NCBI GenBank assembly: GCA_902547755.1
Contig: CACCPA010000002.1
Span: 62,001 to 126,000, forward strand
Reading direction: 5' to 3'
Length of the DNA: 64,000 bases
DNA from: Halieaceae bacterium
GTDB lineage: Bacteria > Pseudomonadota > Gammaproteobacteria > Pseudomonadales > Halieaceae
Positions 37,866 through 47,181 of this stretch are shown here, in pieces; position 1 is the first letter of the stretch; each line of letters starts with the position of its first letter. Made by a program: the position numbers and the translations under genes. The notes beneath the pieces are model-generated. The model was not told the origin of the DNA. It saw only the letters and a list, made by a program, of their open reading frames with translations, and did not search any database.

Positions 37866-39005
37866 ATGTTGACCCTCCCAACACAGCGCATCCTCACATT
37901 TGGCTTCATCGCCTTTGTTCTCATTGGTCTGGAGCAGGGCCTACTGGGCCTGTTCGTTGCTGAACTGGGCATGAAGCTCGCTAGGTCACCTGAGGATTTG
38001 GGACTCTTTTTTGCGCTCCATGGTCTTGGCTCTGCTGTCGTAACCGGATCAGCGCTGATTGGATGGATGGAGCGGCGAAATAGCAAACGCATAGCGCTCG
38101 CCAGCCTGTCACTGTGTCTCGGTTCTTTCCTTGTCGTGACAGGCGATTACTGGCTTCTAAAACTCATCGCGGCGCCGCTGCTTGGCCTCGGGTTTGGTGG
38201 TCTCTCCATGTCATTTAACACACTGTTCGTGACCCATTTTTCACAGAAGAACGCAGGGCTACTCAATGTATTGAATGCTACCTATGGCCTTGGCGCCGTC
38301 GCTGCGCCATGGCTCCTTAGCCAGGGGCTTCTGACGGGTAGCGAGCTTTTTGTCGCTATTGCTCTTGCGTCAATGGTTGTCTGCCTCGGCGCCTGTAATA
38401 TTGACGACCGAATACCCACGCGCTCAGCTATTACATCTGAGAACGAGCAAGTAGCGCCGATCCTGCCGTTATTGCTTACCGCCTTTGCCATTCTTTTCAT
38501 CGAGGCTGGTCTCACCTATTGGATGCCATCACTACTCAGCGATCCAGCAGGTGACGGTAAAGCGACCGCTGTCTACATGGCGCGGTTCTTTTTCTGGTTT
38601 GTCATCGTCAGGCTCACCGCCGCTGCCCTCGCAGTCTGGATTTCGACATTAGGTTTCGCCGTATTCGGACTCGCAGGTATCTTCTGTTCGCTGATCCTTG
38701 TATTGGCCGGCACTGTTCCGCTGGCAGATACCAGTTTTACTGGAGCCTTTATGGGTTTGATATTTCCCAATGCTTACGCATGGATGCTCACCAAGGGCGG
38801 CGGCGGTACGACCACCGGGGCTAAAATTCTGCTGAGTGCAATCACCGGTGCAACATTGGGCCCATGGCTACTCGGCTGGGTTTTGCCCTACCTGGGCCAA
38901 AGTGCCGTGCTATGGCTTTTGAGCTCACTGAGTTTAGCCACCGCTGGTTTGATGCTTATCACCCATTTAAATGTTGAGTACCGGAAGTCTGGCCGAGCGC
39001 AATAG
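37866..39005 (+). CDS. MFS transporter
   Basis: The 379-residue integral membrane protein has about twelve transmembrane segments and is of the major facilitator superfamily. It begins TFGFIAFVLIGLEQGLLGLF and has a GWMERRNSKRIAL loop after helix 2-3 (the MFS A-motif position), a central hydrophilic loop near residues 185-195 and a FIEAGLTYWMPSLL start of the second half. This resembles the sugar/fucose-type MFS branch (FucP-like) in layout. TTG 37860 and ATG 37866 are both possible. It is followed by an SDR. Cargo unknown. Confidence 0.87.
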   Translation: MLTLPTQRILTFGFIAFVLIGLEQGLLGLFVAELGMKLARSPEDLGLFFALHGLGSAVVTGSALIGWMERRNSKRIALASLSLCLGSFLVVTGDYWLLKLIAAPLLGLGFGGLSMSFNTLFVTHFSQKNAGLLNVLNATYGLGAVAAPWLLSQGLLTGSELFVAIALASMVVCLGACNIDDRIPTRSAITSENEQVAPILPLLLTAFAILFIEAGLTYWMPSLLSDPAGDGKATAVYMARFFFWFVIVRLTAAALAVWISTLGFAVFGLAGIFCSLILVLAGTVPLADTSFTGAFMGLIFPNAYAWMLTKGGGGTTTGAKILLSAITGATLGPWLLGWVLPYLGQSAVLWLLSSLSLATAGLMLITHLNVEYRKSGRAQ

Positions 39006-39087
39006 ATGTCTGAGTCGTCGATACATGGTTAGATAACGCGTCGATCAAATAATCATCATTAAATAATGAATCTGGGAGTTTCAGTAC

Positions 39088-39876
39088 ATGGATACATCAA
39101 CACTTTTTACGCTCGAGGGCAGAACGGCACTCGTCACCGGAGGATCGCGCGGCATTGGTAAAATGATCGCTACTGGTTTTATTGCCCAAGGCGCAAAGGT
39201 CTACATTTCATCGCGAAAAGCCGATGTCTGTGATGCTGTTGCCGAAGAGCTCGGTCCAAACTGCATTTCTCTTCCGCAGGACGTAAGCACCGTAGCAGGT
39301 TGCCAGATGCTGGCCGACGCGTATTTGCAGCACGAGAAATCGCTCGATATTCTTGTTAACAATGCCGGCGCCGCGTGGGGTGAGCCCTTCGAAACCTTCC
39401 CCGAGAGTGGTTGGGATAAGGTGATGGATCTGAACGTTAAGTCACTGTTCTTCCTCACGCAAGCACTCCATGGACCGCTCAAAGCAGCGGCAACAAGAGA
39501 GCAGCCAGGTAAGGTCATTAATATCGCGTCTATCGACGGCATTCGGATTAATCCCTGGGAAACCTATAGCTATCAGGCGTCGAAAGCGGCAGTGATTCAG
39601 CTTACAAAGCGCATGGCAACTCGTCTCATCAAAGACAGCATTAACGTCACCGGTATTGCACCCGGCGCCTTTGCATCTGAAATGAATAAAGCTGCGCGCG
39701 ACTTTGGCGATGCTGTCGGTAATGGTGTGCCATCAGGTCGTATCGGCCGTGATGAGGACATGGCCGCAGTGGCCATCTACCTGGCTGCCCGAAGTGGGGA
39801 CTATGTGGTCGGCGAGACGATTGCCGTTGATGGTGGCGTTGTATACGGATCAGCCGCAGAAACCATCAGCCCCTAA
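39088..39876 (+). CDS. Short-chain dehydrogenase/reductase (3-oxoacyl reductase-like)
   Basis: The 262-residue classical SDR has TGGSRGIG near residue 17, NNAGAAWG, IASIDGIR with the catalytic Ser region, and YSYQASKAAVIQLTKR with Tyr and Lys. GRIGRDEDMAAVAIYLAARS and the terminal GETIAVDGGVVY are typical of the FabG-like group. GGGAG at 39073-39077 precedes the ATG. It follows the MFS gene by about 80 bases and ends in a bidirectional terminator. The physiological substrate cannot be told from sequence; it is not in a fatty-acid synthesis cluster. Confidence 0.9.
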   Translation: MDTSTLFTLEGRTALVTGGSRGIGKMIATGFIAQGAKVYISSRKADVCDAVAEELGPNCISLPQDVSTVAGCQMLADAYLQHEKSLDILVNNAGAAWGEPFETFPESGWDKVMDLNVKSLFFLTQALHGPLKAAATREQPGKVINIASIDGIRINPWETYSYQASKAAVIQLTKRMATRLIKDSINVTGIAPGAFASEMNKAARDFGDAVGNGVPSGRIGRDEDMAAVAIYLAARSGDYVVGETIAVDGGVVYGSAAETISP

Positions 39877-39895
39877 AGTCCCGACCTACAGAAGC

Positions 39896-39931
39896 AAAAA
39901 AGCCCCAGTCGATATGAGTGGGGCTTTTTTT
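39896..39931. terminator. Bidirectional rho-independent terminator
   Basis: AAAAAAGCCCCA (39896-39907) pairs with TGGGGCTTTTTT (39919-39930) around an 11-base loop. T-runs follow the GC stem on both strands, so it can end the SDR transcript on the plus strand and the sulfatase transcript on the minus strand. Confidence 0.93.
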
Positions 39932-39966
39932 ACTTCAGTGATGAAGGAGCGCTTTAGAGCCACGTT

Positions 39967-41499
39967 TTACTGGCCCTGCGATTTCTGCTGGTTGTAGAGC
40001 GGCTCCATCATCTGATCAACGCCAAACGTTGCCGGACGCTGACGCGGTGGAAATTGGGCCAGTGACGTCAGGAATTTTTGAAGCTCAATACGTGCAACAG
40101 CGATACGCGGGGGTACTTTGCGTACCCACCAATCTTCGTAATTATCAGCATGAACATCCGCTCGCTCGAACGGGTCGCGTCTTAAATGAAACACTTTCGG
40201 AATACGGAGCTCATCAAACTGCTCTCGCCATACCGCAAAGCCTTGGGCACGCTGTTCAGCAAAAACAACCTTCCAGTCTCCTGTTCGAATTGCCGTTAAC
40301 ACACCGTCGTCGCTCCAGTAAAAGAACGAGTTTCGTGGACCAAGATCCGTCTCGCCCTCCAGTAACGGAAGGAAGTTGTAACCATCGAGGTGATTCTTGT
40401 AAGGCTTGCCATCAACCGTCACACCCGCTTTGAGCTCGGCGACGACATTCGGACGTCCAGCAGCAGCCATCAAGGTTGGCACCCAATCCTCGTGAGACAT
40501 GATCTCGTTAATGACCTGTCCTTCTTTAATCCGGCCGGGCCAGCGGACCATCGCTGGAACGCGAAAACCGCCCTCCCAGTTCGTATTCTTTTCGCTTCGG
40601 AACGGCGTAATAGCAGCATCTGGCCAGGTGTTGTAGTGCGGACCGTTATCGGTCGAGTACATGACAATGGTGTTATCGGCGACGCCCAACGTATCGAGGT
40701 GGTCGAGTAATTCACCAACCATCATGTCGTGACCTACCATGGCGTCGTTATAGAAGCCCTGACCCGAAAGCCCACGCTCATCGTCGGCTGTGTGGGTAAA
40801 GAAGTGCATGCGGGTTGTGTTGTACCAAACAAAGAAAGGCTTGCCCTGATCGACTGCACGCGTCATGAAGTCGAGCGCCGCAAGCTTGAACTCTCGGTCC
40901 ACAGTCTTCATGCGCTCGCGGGTCAAAGCGCCAGTATCAACGATGTCGCCGTCAGCAAAACTGTGGATCACGCCGCGCGGTAAAAAGAGCTTAACGAGCA
41001 GTTCATTGTCGTGCGGGTAGTCAGGATCCTCTGGCTCTTCCTCTGCATTCAGGTGGTACAGGTTGCCGAAAAACTCGTCAAATCCGTGGTTTGTAGGAAG
41101 AAACTCGTCCTTATCGCCAAGGTGGTTCTTTCCAAATTGCGCGGTGACATAGCCCTCGTCTTTGAGAAGCGACGCCAGAGTGACGTCCTCGGGCCTAATA
41201 CCGAGGTCAGCACCGGGCGAGCCAACTTTCGTCAGTCCTGTGCGAATCGGTGACTGACCTAGGATGAACGCAGAGCGTCCAGCGGTACAACTTTGCTGAC
41301 CATAGTAGTCGGTGAACTTGGCACCCTCTTCGGCAATCCGGTCAATATTTGGCGTGTCGTAGCCCATCATCCCCATGTTGTTGGTAGAGAGATTCCAAAA
41401 GCCAATGTCATCGCCCCAGATGATCAGCATATTGGGCTTGTCTTGCGCCAATGCTTGGCCAGCAAACACTAAGCTCAACAGAAAGAAAATAACGCGCAT
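39967..41499 (-). CDS. Secreted arylsulfatase family protein
   Basis: This type I sulfatase has 510 residues and a signal peptide (FLLSLVFAGQALAQ). The start of the mature domain, NMLIIWGDDIG, supplies metal Asp ligands. The formylglycine site is CTAGRS (C71), the CxA/PxR pattern modified by a formylglycine-generating enzyme; GKNHLGD and YSTDNGPHYNTWPD complete the active site. It would remove sulfate esters from an external substrate, for example algal polysaccharide or a small aryl sulfate. It stands alone; no glycoside hydrolases flank it. Neither a formylglycine-generating enzyme nor a maturase is present in this window. Confidence 0.92.
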   Translation of the reverse strand: MRVIFFLLSLVFAGQALAQDKPNMLIIWGDDIGFWNLSTNNMGMMGYDTPNIDRIAEEGAKFTDYYGQQSCTAGRSAFILGQSPIRTGLTKVGSPGADLGIRPEDVTLASLLKDEGYVTAQFGKNHLGDKDEFLPTNHGFDEFFGNLYHLNAEEEPEDPDYPHDNELLVKLFLPRGVIHSFADGDIVDTGALTRERMKTVDREFKLAALDFMTRAVDQGKPFFVWYNTTRMHFFTHTADDERGLSGQGFYNDAMVGHDMMVGELLDHLDTLGVADNTIVMYSTDNGPHYNTWPDAAITPFRSEKNTNWEGGFRVPAMVRWPGRIKEGQVINEIMSHEDWVPTLMAAAGRPNVVAELKAGVTVDGKPYKNHLDGYNFLPLLEGETDLGPRNSFFYWSDDGVLTAIRTGDWKVVFAEQRAQGFAVWREQFDELRIPKVFHLRRDPFERADVHADNYEDWWVRKVPPRIAVARIELQKFLTSLAQFPPRQRPATFGVDQMMEPLYNQQKSQGQ

Positions 41500-41660
41500 G
41501 GGTTTTTACCCTTTATTGTCAGAGTCGCCGTAGGTTACTGCCTCACGTCGTCGATGGCGACTCCTCGAGAGAGATTTCTCTACTTCGTTTGGTGCTTCGA
41601 GTGAGACTCAAAGTACTATGGGGCACGGACGAGCCAGTGGGGAAAGGGAGTTAGGGCCAA

Positions 41661-42272
41661 ATGCGTAGCGTGAGGTTTCAGAAGACCGAGGTCATCCCCA
41701 ACAAAATCGTTTGTGTTGGTAAGAACTACGCGGCACACATCGAAGAAATGGGCAGTGTACCGTCTGATCAAATGACTGTATTCATGAAGCCCAACGCCTG
41801 TATCAGCGATCAACTAATAGCCCACAGCGGGGAACAAATTCATTTCGAGGCGGAAATTTGTTTGCTTATTCAAGGCGGTGCTGTGGCGGGAGTGGGTGTC
41901 GGACTCGATCTCACCAAAAGAGCTACACAAAAAAGACTTAAAGATGCTGGCCTCCCCTGGGAACGTTCTAAAGCCTTTGAGGGCTCGGCAGTATTCAGCC
42001 ACTTTGTCGATGCACCGGCTTCCCTGAATGATCTCAAATTAGAGCTCTGCGTTGATGGTGAACCGCGCCAGCAGGGTGGCCCAAAACAAATGCTCTATAA
42101 GCCACACGTCATCTTGGAAGAGCTACGTTCTTTCTTACCGCTCGAAGATGACGACATTATCATGACCGGAACACCCTCCGGGGTCGGTCCGGTCAAGAGA
42201 GGTGCGCTTTTTGAAGCGCGACTTTTAAACGCTAATGAAGAGCTAGTTAGCGCGTTATGGCGCGCAGTTTAG
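41661..42272 (+). CDS. Fumarylacetoacetate hydrolase (FAH) family protein
   Basis: The 203-residue protein has the core FAH domain: KIVCVGKNYAAHIEEMG, VFMKPNACI, HFEAEICLLIQGG (metal-binding Glu pair), MLYKPHVILEELRSFLPLE and DDIIMTGTPSGVGPVKRG. Proteins of this size act as acylpyruvate hydrolases or oxaloacetate decarboxylases, opening C-C bonds with Mg. The exact substrate is not evident. It converges on the threonine aldolase gene with about 28 bases between stops. Confidence 0.88.
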   Translation: MRSVRFQKTEVIPNKIVCVGKNYAAHIEEMGSVPSDQMTVFMKPNACISDQLIAHSGEQIHFEAEICLLIQGGAVAGVGVGLDLTKRATQKRLKDAGLPWERSKAFEGSAVFSHFVDAPASLNDLKLELCVDGEPRQQGGPKQMLYKPHVILEELRSFLPLEDDDIIMTGTPSGVGPVKRGALFEARLLNANEELVSALWRAV

Positions 42273-42299
42273 AAACAATATAACGGTAGCCGGTGCTCA

Positions 42300-43328
42300 T
42301 CAGTACTGGTTTAGGTGTTCGATAAACTCATCGATTTCAGCAGGTGTGGTGGTAAACGACGTTACCAAGCGATACGCCTTGGGTAAGGATGGCCACGCAT
42401 AAAATATATGCCCGCGTTGCAGTAGGCCCTCTGCAACGTCCTCCTCCATGGCGATAAATAACTCATTGCCGTCACCGCCGGCCAGTATTGAAGCATTCTG
42501 TGACGATGAGATGCCATCGCGAAGTCTAGCCATGTTGGTGTTTGAGGCTGAAGCTAGCTCGAGCCACAGATCCTGTTCAAGATAAGCGTCGAACTGCGCT
42601 GCGAGGTATCGATGCTTCGACCAGAGGTGGCCGCCGCGCTTCCGATGGAACTGGGCCATCATCGCTTCGTCTGGATTAAAAAATACGAGTGCCTCAGCCG
42701 CCATTGCGCCGTTCTTTGTTGCACCGAAACTAAGCGCATCGACACCGGCACGCCAGGTGAGATCGGCCGGGCTTTCACTACCACCTGCTACGGCATTAGC
42801 GAATCGGGCGCCATCCATGAATAGCTTCATACCGCGAGACTTCGCAAGCTCAGAATAAGAGACAATTTCATCGGGGGAGAGTCGGGCACCCAACTCGGTC
42901 AAATTAGAAATTGCAATCACCGCAGGTTGGACAGAGTGCACTCCCCTCGCACCTGATAGGTCAATTTTTTGTGCCAACTCCTCAAGGTCAGGTTTTGCAT
43001 CATCTCCCCCGACCGTGAATTGTCGAGCACCGCCAGTGTACAGCTCGGGCGCTGTCGACTCATCGTTCACGATATGTGCTTCAGCATGAGCATAGATGCC
43101 GGAAACTGGAGAGGCAAGCGCCGCCAGACCGATACAGTTAGCTGCTGTACCGGTGGCAACCAAAAAAATGCTCACGTCGCATTCAAATAGCGATTCAAAT
43201 CTTTTGTAAACCGATCGAGTTAAATCATCATCCCCGTAGGCAGCTACATTACCAGACGAAGCCGAAGCCAGAGACTCAATGATCTTGGGATGTGTGCCAG
43301 ACGCATTATCAGATCCAAAATTTGCCAT
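42300..43328 (-). CDS. ltaE: Low-specificity L-threonine aldolase (PLP)
   Basis: The 342-residue enzyme of the fold-type I threonine aldolase family splits L-threonine or allo-threonine to glycine and acetaldehyde. Motifs are FGSDNASGTHPKI, AYGDDDLT, FLVATGTAANCI, GMKLFMDGARFANAV and SFGATKNGAMAAEALVFF, where the Lys of TKNG should carry PLP. The N-terminal DNASG is slightly changed from the usual SDTxTxP. It stands alone between the FAH gene and the TonB receptor terminator. The product glycine could feed a glycine-cleavage system, of which gcvT is about 4 kb away. Confidence 0.9.
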   Translation of the reverse strand: MANFGSDNASGTHPKIIESLASASSGNVAAYGDDDLTRSVYKRFESLFECDVSIFLVATGTAANCIGLAALASPVSGIYAHAEAHIVNDESTAPELYTGGARQFTVGGDDAKPDLEELAQKIDLSGARGVHSVQPAVIAISNLTELGARLSPDEIVSYSELAKSRGMKLFMDGARFANAVAGGSESPADLTWRAGVDALSFGATKNGAMAAEALVFFNPDEAMMAQFHRKRGGHLWSKHRYLAAQFDAYLEQDLWLELASASNTNMARLRDGISSSQNASILAGGDGNELFIAMEEDVAEGLLQRGHIFYAWPSLPKAYRLVTSFTTTPAEIDEFIEHLNQY

Positions 43329-43440
43329 TGATCAAATCTAACATTAAGAAATAAGGAAAATCCGTCACACACAAAGCCTGCAACCATTATGTGTGGTGAA
43401 GAAATATTTTTTCGACCACCTAAACCGCCTTGGATAACAC

Positions 43441-43465
43441 AAAAAAGCGGGCCGAGGCCCGCTTT
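43441..43465 (-). terminator. Rho-independent terminator of the second TonB receptor
   Basis: GCGGGCC (43447-43453) and GGCCCGC (43456-43462) form a GC-rich stem. Read on the minus strand it is followed by TTTTTT (complement of 43441-43446), the expected tail for the receptor transcript that ends at 43487. Three T also follow on the plus strand. Confidence 0.9.
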
Positions 43466-43486
43466 CGATAACACATCACTGCTGAA

Positions 43487-46351
43487 TCAAAAGTTGTACT
43501 TAAAGCCGGCTTTGATGATCCGACCCAGCGGGTTGTGGTTGTATGCATCGTACATCAAGTCACCATAGGCGACTGGTGGCATCTCATCCCCTGCATTAAT
43601 TGCGGACAACGTGACAGCAAGGCTCTCGTCCACATCAATATTCACGTGAATATCCACCGTGGTAAAGTCGTCAACGCTATCCACTCCTTCAGGTAGATTT
43701 GTGCGTCGATCTTTAACGCTGTCGGAGTGATTAACGTATGCAGATAAGCTCAGCGCTGACGTCACACCCAAAGTTGCGAAGGCTCTAGCGCGGAGCTCGG
43801 GAATGGGGCGCGCGGTGTTATTGTAGTTATAGTAACCCGCAGTCTCCTCACCGGCGGCTATCAACACATCACCCTTGTAATAATCACCCACCTCATTGCC
43901 TAAGGTATAACTCCCCTCCAAACCTAGACTAAAGGGCGTTCCCGCATCGGATTGATAGCCCAAAAAGAAGTCAACACCGTCAGACTCCAGACGCGGTCCA
44001 TTTATAATGAAGGTATTGATACGCTCAATTCCACTAGCGGCGCACGATCCATCCGCCACACCCGACTGACAGGTAATTTGCGCTTGCACAGCGGCTTGAG
44101 CCGCGCCACCTGCTGCATAAGCAGCTACTAACTGACCGTAAGCCTCGGTGATGATCGGATTATCAAAGTCAAAATACCAGTAATCGAGGGTAGCACTCAG
44201 GTTATCGCCTGAGTAAACGAAGCCCACGTTGTAAGTAAACACCGATTCGGGTTCAAGATTAGGATTACCGGTGGTGTCGATGGCTTTAAATGCAATGGCG
44301 GGAGCCACATAGGCAAGTGCTGTTGCAGCGCTTGGATCCAACTGATTAGGATCGGGTGCCCGGAACGTGGTCTGCGCAGATGCCCTAAGTGACACACTTT
44401 CAGAAAGCTGATAGAGCAGCGAGACTTTAGGATCTAAAGTATCACTGCCAGACCCGTAGTCTTCGTATCGCAAACCAACACTGGCTTCCAAGTTTTCACT
44501 CAACGGTAGGTAAGCCTCTGCAAATACAGCATAAACCGTTTGGTCAAGCTCGTAAGGTGATCCCGCGGCCAAGAAGCTGTGAAGACCTGTCCGGCTTACG
44601 CAATCCATATAGCCGCTCACGCGGCAAGGATTAACGTTAACATTCCCGGTGTCCTCAACTCCTTGACTCACGTCGTTCTGGCGATACTGAAAACCATAGG
44701 CGATATCCGCAATGCCTAATGACTGCTGAAGGACAATGTCCGCAGTGAAGAGCTCGTTCTCTCCTCTTACCTTCCATTCATCGTCAATCCAGTCTTGCAT
44801 CGCTTGTGTATTAGCAACACTCGGGTCGTAGTTTGGATTAACAAACTGCCCAAAATAGCCGGACTCAATCGCTGTTGAAAAGGGGTTGAAATAGCTACAG
44901 TTGCCTTGCCCCGCGATTGCGCCATTGGGACTAACACTTTCGTCCGGATTCAGCGTTGCGCCGCAGCCTTCACCGCCATAACCGAGATAAGCCAATTTGG
45001 TTTTTTCAATACTCGCGTCACGTGAGGAGTAGCCACCTTCAGACCGTGAGTAGGCCATGTTTAATGTGTAATCAACATCCTCAGTCAAAGCACCGCTCAA
45101 TGAGCCAGCGAAGCGATAATTTTGATACTCCCGCGCCGCCAATCGGGGGCCTGATGCACCCACACCATTTACACGTCCCCGCACGATGATGTAGCTCGGA
45201 TAAGCAGGTAAGGACGCAAAGTACTCGGGAAAAGTCGATTCGAGACTTTGCCAAGCTGGGCTGTCAGGAAAGACTGTCTGTACGGGATCAATGATCCGCT
45301 GCGGCGGGTAAGATGGAGAGGTTGCCCAGTTAGGCACACTCGTATCAGCATATAGGGCTTCTAGATGCAGCACGTCACCGTTGCCGAGGGTCCCATTAAT
45401 TTCGGAGAAAATCTCAAAGTGCTCTTCATTCTCCACGAAATTATCAAATTGCGTGTACTGAAACATGCAAACTCCTCCAGCCACGAGCCCTCCAGCATCA
45501 GCACAGCCAGGATCAGCACCTCCCCCGATAATTGTATCGAAGCCCAAACCCTGACCGTTTGGATTGGTGTCAAGGAAGGGATAGAGAGTGCCCGGATTAC
45601 CAATGCCAGAAAACCCATCGAATGGGAGATAACTACCGTCTAGCCGGGTGCCAAAATCTCTATCTCGCTGCTTCAGCTGGCTGCGCTCACGATACCCAGC
45701 GGAAGTGACCCAATTGAAGTCTCCAATTTCCGTGCCGAAGATAGCGCTTAGGGAGTAATCACCATTCGAGTCAGCAATACTGGCGTAATTACCTTGCAAT
45801 TCGAATCCTTCAAAATCGGATCGCGTTATAAAGTTAACTACGCCGCCGACAGCGTCTGAACCGTAAGTCGCCGCAGCGCCCTCCTTGAGAACTTCTATAC
45901 GCTCGATCGCGACACCAGGAATCGAGTTAATGTCAACAAATCGACCAGCACCGAGCCTAACAGGAACGGCTGCTTGTCGTTGTCCATTAATCAATACGAG
46001 AGTTCGGGCAGGACCCAAACCTCGCAAATTTACATTTGCCAAACCTTCAGTCGCATTGGATTCAAACTGGTTAGAGTCACCGTCAACACCGGAACTGAAG
46101 CTCAAGTTTTTAGTGAAGTCGACAAGTGATGGACTATTTTGCATGTCCAACGCCGAGCGATCGTAAACCGACACGTTGGTTTCCGCGTCGGTCGCCGTTC
46201 CCTTGATTAGTGATCCTGTTACCAGCACCTCCTCGAGCGCACCGCTCTCTTGGGCCCAGGCGTGGTTGATTAGTGAAGTAGCGGCAACGGCTACCGCGAG
46301 CATGAGCGAGCGGTTACCGGTGGATAGCCGGTTTTTTTTGAGTCGTTTCAT
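43487..46351 (-). CDS. TonB-dependent outer-membrane receptor (second)
   Basis: The 954-residue receptor has a signal peptide (LMLAVAVAATSLINHAWAQ), a TonB-box-like EEVLVTGSLI, a plug domain with VNLRGLGPARTLVLINGQR and EGAAATYGSDAVGGVVNFI, and a barrel ending in aromatic Phe (GFKYNF). It belongs to the same broad group as the receptor at 16285 but is clearly different in the loops. Unlike that gene, it has no hydroxylase neighbours. An AT-rich leader of about 200 bases precedes the ATG. The closest SD-like sequence is GTGGAA. Ligand unknown. Confidence 0.94.
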   Translation of the reverse strand: MKRLKKNRLSTGNRSLMLAVAVAATSLINHAWAQESGALEEVLVTGSLIKGTATDAETNVSVYDRSALDMQNSPSLVDFTKNLSFSSGVDGDSNQFESNATEGLANVNLRGLGPARTLVLINGQRQAAVPVRLGAGRFVDINSIPGVAIERIEVLKEGAAATYGSDAVGGVVNFITRSDFEGFELQGNYASIADSNGDYSLSAIFGTEIGDFNWVTSAGYRERSQLKQRDRDFGTRLDGSYLPFDGFSGIGNPGTLYPFLDTNPNGQGLGFDTIIGGGADPGCADAGGLVAGGVCMFQYTQFDNFVENEEHFEIFSEINGTLGNGDVLHLEALYADTSVPNWATSPSYPPQRIIDPVQTVFPDSPAWQSLESTFPEYFASLPAYPSYIIVRGRVNGVGASGPRLAAREYQNYRFAGSLSGALTEDVDYTLNMAYSRSEGGYSSRDASIEKTKLAYLGYGGEGCGATLNPDESVSPNGAIAGQGNCSYFNPFSTAIESGYFGQFVNPNYDPSVANTQAMQDWIDDEWKVRGENELFTADIVLQQSLGIADIAYGFQYRQNDVSQGVEDTGNVNVNPCRVSGYMDCVSRTGLHSFLAAGSPYELDQTVYAVFAEAYLPLSENLEASVGLRYEDYGSGSDTLDPKVSLLYQLSESVSLRASAQTTFRAPDPNQLDPSAATALAYVAPAIAFKAIDTTGNPNLEPESVFTYNVGFVYSGDNLSATLDYWYFDFDNPIITEAYGQLVAAYAAGGAAQAAVQAQITCQSGVADGSCAASGIERINTFIINGPRLESDGVDFFLGYQSDAGTPFSLGLEGSYTLGNEVGDYYKGDVLIAAGEETAGYYNYNNTARPIPELRARAFATLGVTSALSLSAYVNHSDSVKDRRTNLPEGVDSVDDFTTVDIHVNIDVDESLAVTLSAINAGDEMPPVAYGDLMYDAYNHNPLGRIIKAGFKYNF

Positions 46352-46580
46352 AATTATATTCCACTTATTTATTATTTATGTGTCGCATTGATCGTTGTTT
46401 TGTCGCCGAACTGCAACCTTTGGCACACGACGAAAATGAAAATTAAATCACCAATCAACTCACTTGTTAAGTTTTTATTACCAGTGACATGAGAGAAGGA
46501 ATTTTCGACAAGAACACACTCCCGTGATTGTAATTCGCATACCTAAGTAGTAACGTTCCGAAAACGTGAGTGCGATACTG

Positions 46581-47132
46581 ATGCAAGCAATCCTTAAACT
46601 GGACGTAGCGGGGCAACCTAGAGGCTGGCTTAGCCTCCAAGAAGCGATTTCTGCCTACGCTCGAGGCGATGTCATCTACGGCATCGGGGATCCCCTTCCC
46701 CCAGTGTTTGGTGGCACACAGCGACTCACCGGCCTGCGATCAAAGCTCATCCTTCAACCAATCGTTGCTCTCAATGGCAGAGTCTTCGATAACTTTACGC
46801 CGCCCCTTTGCAACCGAACGCTGTTTAGGCGTGACGATCACAGGTGCCTGTACTGCGGTAACCAGTTTCCGAGAAGCGAACTCACTAGGGATCATGTAGT
46901 GCCGACTTCGAGAGGTGGCACGGATAGGTGGGAGAACGTCGTCGCTGCCTGCAAACGCTGCAACTGGCTGAAGGATTGCCGCACACCGGAAGAAGCTAAC
47001 ATGCCGCTTCTAGCCATTCCATTTAAACCCAATTCTTATGAATGGCATTTCCTAGCAAAGGATCGAGTGTTGGCAGACCAAATGGAATACCTGTCAACTC
47101 AGTTTAGAGCGGATCGTGACTGGGCTCATTAA
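46581..47132 (+). CDS. HNH endonuclease family protein
   Basis: The 183-residue protein carries an N-terminal domain (ILKLDVAGQPRGWLSLQEAI) and a C-terminal zinc-bearing HNH nuclease domain: CLYCGNQFP, ELTRDHVVPTSRGG (catalytic His pair region), NVVAACKRCNWLKDCRTPEE. The Cys pairs CxxC and CxxC bind structural zinc. This stand-alone HNH type is widespread in proteobacteria and has no known biological role; it is not linked here to restriction or homing elements. GTG 46566 is an alternative start; neither start has a strong SD. Confidence 0.87.
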   Translation: MQAILKLDVAGQPRGWLSLQEAISAYARGDVIYGIGDPLPPVFGGTQRLTGLRSKLILQPIVALNGRVFDNFTPPLCNRTLFRRDDHRCLYCGNQFPRSELTRDHVVPTSRGGTDRWENVVAACKRCNWLKDCRTPEEANMPLLAIPFKPNSYEWHFLAKDRVLADQMEYLSTQFRADRDWAH

Positions 47133-47181
47133 CTCAGGGCCTACTCAGGGCCTAAGGAGTGCCCGCAAGACCGCAACTTAC

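Noticed and set aside
46581-47132. HNH gene as part of a homing or restriction element
   Set aside because: There are no flanking repeats, methyltransferase or intron/intein signs; it resembles the stand-alone chromosomal type.
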